NCBI RefSeq assembly: GCF_001723305.1
Contig: NZ_LPWF01000029.1
Coordinates: forward strand, 1-64,000
DNA from: Methyloceanibacter superfactus
GTDB lineage: Bacteria; Pseudomonadota; Alphaproteobacteria; Rhizobiales; Methyloligellaceae
Direction of reading: 5' to 3'
Length of the DNA stretch: 64,000 nucleotides
The notes under the pieces are model-generated. The model saw only the letters and a list, made by a program, of their open reading frames with translations, was not told the DNA's origin and made no database searches. This document shows positions 58,232-64,000 of the stretch, piece after piece (the first letter of the stretch is position 1; each line of letters begins with the position of its first letter). Made by a program: the position numbers and the translations under genes.

Positions 58232-58879
58232 TCATGGATTCAAACGATGCAGCACCGCTTCCCACACATCCTCGGCCACCATGGCCTCGGGCTGGCTCGC
58301 ATCGACCACGACGCAACGCCCCGGCTCCTCCTCGGCGATGTCGAGAAACGCCCGGCGGACTCGCTCATGCAGCATGAGCTCCTGTCCCTCGAAGCGGTCG
58401 GGTTCGGCGCCTCGGCGCGCTCCTGCGCCGCGCCCGCCTCCGTCCTCGGCTGGGAGATCGAGAATGAAGGTGATGTCCGGCGACACAGCGCCGACGGTCA
58501 GCCGCTCGAGCGCGCTGATGAGACCGCGCGGAACACCCGCTGTCACGCCCTGGATAGCGCGCGTGGAATCGATGAAGCGGTCGCACACGACCCAGCGGCC
58601 CTGCTGCAGCGCGTCCTTGATCGCGTAGTCGATGTGATCGGCGCGCGCCACGGAGAACAGGATCGCCTCCGCCAACGGCCCGAATTGTCGGACCTGCCCC
58701 GAAAGCAGCGCCTCGCGGATTTCCTCGGCCGCCGGCGACCCGCCCGGCTCGCGCGTGGCGAACACCGGCCGTCCGGCGCGCGACAGCCGGTTGGCGAGGA
58801 TGCCGGCTTGGGTGGATTTGCCCGAGCCCTCTCCGCCTTCGAAGGTGATGAACCTGCCGATTTCAACGCCGTGCTGCAT
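58232..58879 (-). CDS. tmk: Thymidylate kinase
   Basis: 215 residues, dTMP to dTDP. P-loop FEGGEGSGKSTQ, the REPGG motif and CDRFIDSTRAIQG are present. The lid region (AEDGGGRGAGARRGAEPDRF) is unusually Gly-rich, so a compensated indel there is possible. Located eight bases after the D,D-carboxypeptidase stop. Confidence 0.94.
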   Translation of the reverse strand: MQHGVEIGRFITFEGGEGSGKSTQAGILANRLSRAGRPVFATREPGGSPAAEEIREALLSGQVRQFGPLAEAILFSVARADHIDYAIKDALQQGRWVVCDRFIDSTRAIQGVTAGVPRGLISALERLTVGAVSPDITFILDLPAEDGGGRGAGARRGAEPDRFEGQELMLHERVRRAFLDIAEEEPGRCVVVDASQPEAMVAEDVWEAVLHRLNP

Positions 58880-58887
58880 GGGAGCGA

Positions 58888-60083
58888 CTATAGGAGCCAG
58901 CCAAAGGCCAGGACGAGCAACGAGTCGATGCCGCGCATGGCGAAGTTGCTCTGGCCGATATCCTCACCGGCATAAAGCGGAATTTCATTCGTGGCCGTGG
59001 ATTCAGCCGCGCTCACCCGAAGTGTCGCCACCTGATCGCCTTTGCGGATCGGCGCCTTGAGCGGCCCGTCATAGAGGATCGACGCCGACACGGCGCCGGT
59101 CGAGGTGACCGGGAGAATGAGATCGATCTCGCCGTCGCCGACCAGCGGCACGTAATGCTTCTCGCCGCCCCAGACCAGCGCGTCGCTCACCTTCTCGTCC
59201 GCGCCAAACAGCCTGAAGGGTTTGAAACTCTTGAAGCCCCATTCCAGAAGCCGGCGCGCTTCCGACTGCCGGTCATTTTTCGACTCCAGACCGCTGACCA
59301 CGAGGATCAAGCGCTGATCGCCGCGCACGGCGCTCGCCACCAGCCCATAGCCGGATTCTTTGAGATAGCCGGTCTTCAAGCCGTCGACGCCAATGTCGGC
59401 CCACACCAGCGGATTGCGGTTGCGGAACGTGAACTTGTCCCGATACCGGAACTCCTTCTGGCCGAAATAGTGATAATACTCCGGGTAGGTATCGATGAGA
59501 TGCTTGGCCAGCGTCGCCAGGTCGCGCGCTGACATCATATGGCCCTCCGCTGGCAAGCCATTCGAATTCGCAAAGGTCGACTGGGTGAGCCCGAGCTCCT
59601 TGGCGTAATCGTTCATCATCTTGACGAAGCCGGCCTCCGTGCCGCCAATACCTTCAGCCAGAATGATGCAGGCATCGTTGCCGGACTGCACGGTGACGCC
59701 TTGAATGAGATCGTTGACGGTGATGGGATCGCCAAGCGGGGCGAACATTGCCGCGGTGCCGGAAGGCGCCCCGCCGGTCCGCCACGCATTCTCGGAGACG
59801 ACGAACGTATCGTCGAGCTTGATCCGGCCCTCTTTGAGCTGACGGAACACCACGGCGAGCGTCATGAGCTTGCTCATGCTCGCCGGCACGAACTGCGCGT
59901 CCGCGTCCTTCTCGAAGAGCGCGAGATTGGCGCCGGAATCCAAGATAATGGCATGCGTCGCCTTGGTCTCGAAGGCGTCCGTCGCCTGGAGGCGGCGCCC
60001 ACGGCACCGGCTATGCCGCCGACGCCAAAGGCGAGAACGGCACCGGCCAAGATGATGTTCATCAATCTACGCGGAGCGCACAC
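58888..60083 (-). CDS. D-alanyl-D-alanine carboxypeptidase, PBP5/6 type (frameshifted N-terminus)
   Basis: Trims peptidoglycan stem peptides. Catalytic motifs: SMSK in FVPASMSKLMTLA, SGN in VQSGNDACI, KTG in VDGLKTGYLKESG. The C-terminal beta-domain and an amphipathic tail (MRGIDSLLVLAFGWLL) for membrane attachment follow. The long frame opens only at 59943. One missing base near 59991 joins it to the signal peptide (RRLMNIILAGAVLAFGVGG), with start at GTG 60083 or ATG 60062. Corrected length about 398. Confidence 0.93.
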
Positions 60084-60193
60084 GGGCAAATCGGTTCGAA
60101 TAGAGCTGGGGTCAAACGCCGCCATCGGCTGCGGCAGCCTTTAACCACTATCGAACGCCCGCGCCGAAAAATCAACCGGCACAGGCGCAAGGC

Positions 60194-61258
60194 TCAGTTT
60201 CGCATGACGATTTTGGCGCCGTGATAGCCGGCTCGGGCCACTTTGGGCAGCGCCGCCGCGGCCGCCATTTCATCGCTGAAAGGCCCCACACGGACCCGGA
60301 AATACACCTCTCCGCCGACGTCGATCTCGGACACGTCGACCGGCCCGATGGCCGCGAGCGTGGTCCGCGCCCGCTCGGCATTGTCCCGGTTCCTGAAGGA
60401 GCCCGCCTGAATCGCCGGACCGCCTGACGACGCCACAAGGCGCGGCCGCGCCGGAACCAGGGGCGCGATCGAGCCGGTCGATTCCGGCGAGGCCTTCACC
60501 GCGCCGGCCAGCCGAGCGCCGCCACATCGTCCCGCGTCTCGCGGGGCGTCGGCAGCGCCGCCGTCTCGACCGGCCGCGTTACTCGTTGCGGAAGCGGCGG
60601 CGATGTTCCGGGGAGACTGGCCGTGGCGATCGGGTCTTGCGCAACTCCTGTCGTGCGTGGAGCGGCGGCCGGCTTGTCGACGGCGGCATATTGGCCCAAG
60701 CCCCGGCTTGCGAGGATCTTGCGTTCATAGCTGTCGTCGCCGTTCAGCGGCGCGCGGCGCAGATACTGGACCCGAACATTGGCCGTGCCGTTGCGACGGA
60801 AGCCGAGCGCATCCGCCGAGCGCCGCGACAAATCGATGATCCGGTCATTGGCGAACGGCCCCCGGTCGTGACCCGCACCACGATGGATCGATTGTTCGCG
60901 AGATTGGTGACTTGCACATAGACCGGCAAAGGCAGCGTCGGATGCGCCGCGGACAGCCGGTCCATGTCGTAGATTTCGCCATTCGCCGTGCGGCGGCCGT
61001 GGAACAGCTCGCCATACCAGGCGCCCGGCCCACCCGGTTGTAGCTCGGCTCCTCGCGCGGACGGTACCAGACGCCGGCCACTTGATAGGGCTCGCCCACC
61101 ATGTAGCGCCCACCGCCCTTCGGCACCGGCTGGCCGAGCGGAACGACGCGCTCGCCGAGGCTCGCGCTCTTGTCGCGGCCGCAAGCCGCGATTGCCAATG
61201 TCAGACTTGCAACGAGAACGGCGGACAACGCCACGCGCGCCGGCGCGCGCACGCCCAC
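60194..61258 (-). CDS. rlpA: RlpA-like septal lipoprotein with SPOR domain (three frameshifts)
   Basis: Lipoprotein signal with lipobox LAIAAC; double-psi beta-barrel RlpA domain (ASWYGELFHGRRTANGEIYD, then RGPFANDRIIDLSRRSADALG); Pro/Thr linker; and a C-terminal SPOR domain (IQAGSFRNRDNAERARTTL to GPF). RlpA can cleave denuded septal glycans. The gene is spread over three frames: bases are missing near 61023, 60873 and 60513. Start taken as GTG 61258 (or 61252). Corrected length about 355. Confidence 0.88.
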
Positions 61259-61453
61259 GAAATACTTACACCCGCCCGCACCATGTGCCGGCGTGAGCTG
61301 ACCCACCCCACGCAACGTTCCCGACCCCCGGAAGGGATACTTAAAGGATGCGCCGGAGGAACCTCGAACGCAAAACCAAGCGGGTTCCTCCTTTAGCGCA
61401 CACGCACTGTCGGCCACAGCGCGTTAGCAAAGGGTGAACGTTGCGCGCGGGCG

Positions 61454-63025
61454 TCAGACTTTTGCGGCGATGCGCGCCAAGCAAGCCGCCGCGACCGTAT
61501 CGACGTCGCCGCTCGCATCGATGCGATCGAAATCGACCACACCGAGATCGTAGGCCGCTTGCGCATCGACCACCGAGGGCGTCGCATCGGAGACATCGCC
61601 GCGCCGGTCGGCGACCCGCCCGCGCATTACGTCCAGCGGCGCCTCCAGCCACAGTCCGGTGAAGTCCGCACCATGAGCCGCCGCGAGCGCCGCCACCGCA
61701 TCCCGCTCCTCAGGCTTCGCATGGACCGCATCGACGATCACCGACCGTCCGGCGGAGAGCGCCCAGCCGGCGCGCTTGCGGCACATGGCGTAGACCTGCG
61801 GCGACACGCTCGCCTCATAGGCGCGTTGCGGCAGCCGCGAGTCGGGCGCCACGCCGAACAAGCGCTTGCGCTCCACGTCGCTGCGCACATGCACCGCGCC
61901 TGGGAACGCGCCGATGTCGGCCGCAATGGCCCGGGCCACGGCGGATTTACCGCTGCCCGACAACCCGCCAATGGCCGACGAGCTGGGCGGCGCGCCGGCC
62001 GCGAGGAAGCCGCGGGCAAGATCGAAATAGGCACGGGCATCGTCGCGTATCTGCGCCGCGGTGCCCGCCTCCGCCGCGTCCGCGCGCAATAGCTCGACCT
62101 TGGCGCGGATCATCGCCCGCAGCGACAAGAAGAACGGCAGCGCCGCGAGCCCCAGGAGGTTTCCCGAGCTGTCGCCGCCATCGAGATAGGCGTTGAGGAC
62201 AGCATTGGCGTGGGGCCGAAGCCCGCGCTTGCCGAGATCCATCAGCAGAAAGGCGAGGTCGTAGAGGACATCGATGGTGGCGAGACTATCGTCGAACTCA
62301 AGCGCGTCGAACAGCACCGGCCGGCCATCGATCTCCACGATGTTGCGCAAATGGAGATCCCCGTGGCAGTGGCGCACATAGCCGTCCTGCGCCCGCTCCC
62401 GCAGCGTGCCGATCAAGGCCAAGAATGTCTCGCGGGTCCGGCGCGCCAAGTCTTGCGCCGCCTCCGTCCCAAATACGTCCGACCGTTCGGCCAAGACCGT
62501 CTCATGATCGGCGACGACGCCGCGCAGCGGCCGCACGGCTTGATCGGCGGTCAGATCCCGATCCGCCGCCGCGTGCAAGGCGGCGATCGCCGTCGCCAGG
62601 TCCCCCATGGCCTCGACCGGCAAGCGACCCCGTTCGGCCAAGCGGTCAAACAGGCCGTCTTGATCGAATCGGCGCATCACCAGCACCCATTCCACCACCG
62701 TCCCGGCGCCACGAAGCTGTAAACCGCCGTCCGGCTGGGCGGTTACCGGTACGACCTCAAGATAGAGCTGAGGCGCGGTGCGGGTATTGAGGCGGAGCTC
62801 GTTGACGCAGGCCGCATGGCGCTTCTCCAAAGTCGAAAAGTCGAGAAAGGGGTATTTGACGGCCCGTTTCACCTTATAGGCGAAGTCCCCGGCCAAGAAG
62901 ACGAAGGAGGCGTGGGTCTCGATACAATCGACGGTTGCGGGCTCAAGGCTGTACGCCGCCGCCCCACCCAGGAAATTCAACACCTTTTTCTGTTGCAAAC
63001 TCTGCGTCCCCCTTACGTTAACCAT
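61454..63025 (-). CDS. Fused APH-like phosphotransferase and P-loop kinase (COG2187/COG0645 type)
   Basis: About 523 residues. The N-terminal half is an aminoglycoside-phosphotransferase-like fold with VKRAVKYPFLDFSTLEKR and the catalytic loop HCHGDLHLRNIVEIDG (about 218-233). The C-terminal half is an AAA-type kinase with Walker A GGLSGSGKSAVARA (about 353-366) and DRRGDVSDATPSVVDAQ. Both halves are active-looking. The family is widespread in proteobacteria and has no proven substrate. Start at ATG 63025 is uncertain. Confidence 0.85.
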   Translation of the reverse strand: MVNVRGTQSLQQKKVLNFLGGAAAYSLEPATVDCIETHASFVFLAGDFAYKVKRAVKYPFLDFSTLEKRHAACVNELRLNTRTAPQLYLEVVPVTAQPDGGLQLRGAGTVVEWVLVMRRFDQDGLFDRLAERGRLPVEAMGDLATAIAALHAAADRDLTADQAVRPLRGVVADHETVLAERSDVFGTEAAQDLARRTRETFLALIGTLRERAQDGYVRHCHGDLHLRNIVEIDGRPVLFDALEFDDSLATIDVLYDLAFLLMDLGKRGLRPHANAVLNAYLDGGDSSGNLLGLAALPFFLSLRAMIRAKVELLRADAAEAGTAAQIRDDARAYFDLARGFLAAGAPPSSSAIGGLSGSGKSAVARAIAADIGAFPGAVHVRSDVERKRLFGVAPDSRLPQRAYEASVSPQVYAMCRKRAGWALSAGRSVIVDAVHAKPEERDAVAALAAAHGADFTGLWLEAPLDVMRGRVADRRGDVSDATPSVVDAQAAYDLGVVDFDRIDASGDVDTVAAACLARIAAKV

Positions 63026-63186
63026 AGCATGACAATCCCGTGCCCCCAGAGACACAGAGGCCTTGAAAACACTCGTAAAACGCGAGGGCCCACTTGCCGC
63101 CAAAGGGTTAACTAGCTAACGTTTTTTGCGCGTGGGCGGATTTTGCGGGATCAACCGCAACGCTCCTCGGAAAGGCCGAGCGGAAT

Positions 63187-64000
63187 ATGAGGGTATGGGG
63201 AAAACTGGCAATCGCCATCGCGGTTGCCTGTCTCGTTGCGGGCGGGACGGTACCTACCTTCGCTGCGGAGGCCGGCCTGGAGTCACGCCGCGAGACCTTG
63301 TTGCGGGAAATGCTCGCGCGCCCCAACGACCTCGACCTCGCTTTTGAATATGCCAAGCTCTCCTCGGATGCCGGCGACTACGAAGGCGCCATCTCCACCA
63401 TGGAGCGCATGCTGATCTACGCGCCCAATACACCGCGCATTCAGCTCGAGCTTGGCATCCTCTATTACCGCCTCGGCGCCTATGACGTGGCGCGCAGCTA
63501 TTTCGAGCAGGTCTACGCCAATCCGAACGTGCCGCGCGACATCGCCGACCAAGTGCGTCTCTATATCCAGCAGCTTTCGATCGCCGCCGACCCGCCCGCC
63601 TTCTCCGCGTCGATCTTCAGCGCCATCCGCTACGAGACCAACGCCACGGCCGGTCCCGGCACCAACAGCGTCACGCTGAACGGCATCGACTTCACCCTCG
63701 ACGATCAGGCGGTGGGCAAGCCCGGCTGGAGCGCGCTGAATATCGGCACCCTGCACTACTCCTACGATTTGAAGAAGCAGGGCGACCGTATCGAGTTCGA
63801 CTTCCTCGCTTATTCGACGGCCTATTTCGACAACGACCTGTCGGACATCGATCTCGACTTCTTCGAGGTCACGCTCGGCCCCTCGTTCAACCTGAAGCGC
63901 TGGGGCATGAATTCGAGCCGGCTGTATGTCTACGCGATCGGCGATCTCGCCTATCTCGGCTACGACAACTATTTTCACGCGCCCGGCGCCGGTATCCGCT
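63187..64000 (+). CDS. Exported TPR protein with probable outer-membrane barrel (5' part; runs off the window)
   Basis: An open frame from ATG 63187 continues past the right edge (271 codons visible). Signal peptide: MRVWGKLAIAIAVACLVAGG then AxA near residue 27. TPR-like helices follow (LDLAFEYAKLSSDAGDYEG; RIQLELGILYYRLGAYDVA; about 45-120). From about 140 the sequence turns beta-rich with alternating aromatic strands (FSASIFSAIRYETNATAG, LHYSYDLKKQGDRIEFDF), as in Slam/DUF560-type outer-membrane proteins. The family is tentative; a barrel is the safest reading. Confidence 0.7.
   Translation, partial: MRVWGKLAIAIAVACLVAGGTVPTFAAEAGLESRRETLLREMLARPNDLDLAFEYAKLSSDAGDYEGAISTMERMLIYAPNTPRIQLELGILYYRLGAYDVARSYFEQVYANPNVPRDIADQVRLYIQQLSIAADPPAFSASIFSAIRYETNATAGPGTNSVTLNGIDFTLDDQAVGKPGWSALNIGTLHYSYDLKKQGDRIEFDFLAYSTAYFDNDLSDIDLDFFEVTLGPSFNLKRWGMNSSRLYVYAIGDLAYLGYDNYFHAPGAGIR

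Overview
The window is GC-rich, densely coded chromosomal DNA from an alphaproteobacterium. Gene order points to the Hyphomicrobiales (Rhizobiales): eno-ftsB-pdhABC-lpd-lipA-coq10-cinA-ispDF, ntrBC-ntrYX-hfq-hflX-mazG, pepA/lptFG-lptD-surA-pdxA-rsmA, gmk-yicC-mltG-fabF-acpP-fabG-fabD, rpsF-rpsR-DUF2232-rplI, dnaB-alr-radA-cvpA-purF and rlpA-dac-tmk-holB-metG-tatD-MBL. A secreted cytochrome c resembling the XoxG/MxaG partners of methanol dehydrogenase and two GFA-family proteins would suit a methylotroph of the Hyphomicrobium/Methyloceanibacter kind, but the genus is inference.

Layout. 1-2.5 kb: a possible 3' gene remnant, two small secreted proteins (a cytochrome c and a Cys-rich unknown) ending in near-identical hairpins, queC and a GFA protein. 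2.6-12.1 kb: enolase, FtsB and the pyruvate dehydrogenase genes (E1 alpha, lipoylated E1 beta, E2, E3), with a second GFA gene inside the operon and dinB plus a GNAT gene between E2 and E3. 12.1-15.8 kb: two small membrane proteins, lipoyl synthase, COQ10-type protein, PncC/CinA and IspDF. 16-25.3 kb: the two nitrogen-type two-component systems, Hfq, HflX, MazG. 25.4-34.8 kb: PepA, then the LPS export genes LptF/LptG/LptD with SurA, PdxA and RsmA. 34.8-41.6 kb: Gmk, YicC, MltG and type II fatty acid synthesis. 41.7-44.9 kb: a secreted unknown and the S6-S18-L9 ribosomal operon. 45-53.4 kb: Cfa, DnaB, Alr, RadA, CvpA, PurF, SDR. 53.4-63 kb (mostly minus): MBL hydrolase, TatD, MetG, HolB, Tmk, a D,D-carboxypeptidase, RlpA and a fused APH/P-loop kinase, with one periplasmic glutaredoxin on the opposite strand. 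63.2 kb to the edge: the start of an exported TPR plus probable beta-barrel protein.

The genes mostly serve central carbon flow into acetyl-CoA and lipids, envelope building (LPS export, peptidoglycan, division), nitrogen signalling and replication/translation. Many neighbours overlap by ATGA, GTGA or TTGA, so long translationally coupled operons are likely. No tRNA, rRNA, insertion sequence, prophage or CRISPR array was seen, and no gene-free stretch exceeds 300 bases.

The most striking feature is technical. More than 40 single-base insertions or deletions lie inside about two dozen essential or well-known genes, often as compensating pairs that leave the ORF open but scramble a conserved block. 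They look like sequencing or assembly errors, so several genes below are given corrected limits and described as frameshifted rather than as pseudogenes. I did not find a convincing new biological system; the better leads are the GFA gene inside the pdh operon, the near-identical lipoyl-domain DNA, the acpP leader, and the unknown secreted proteins.
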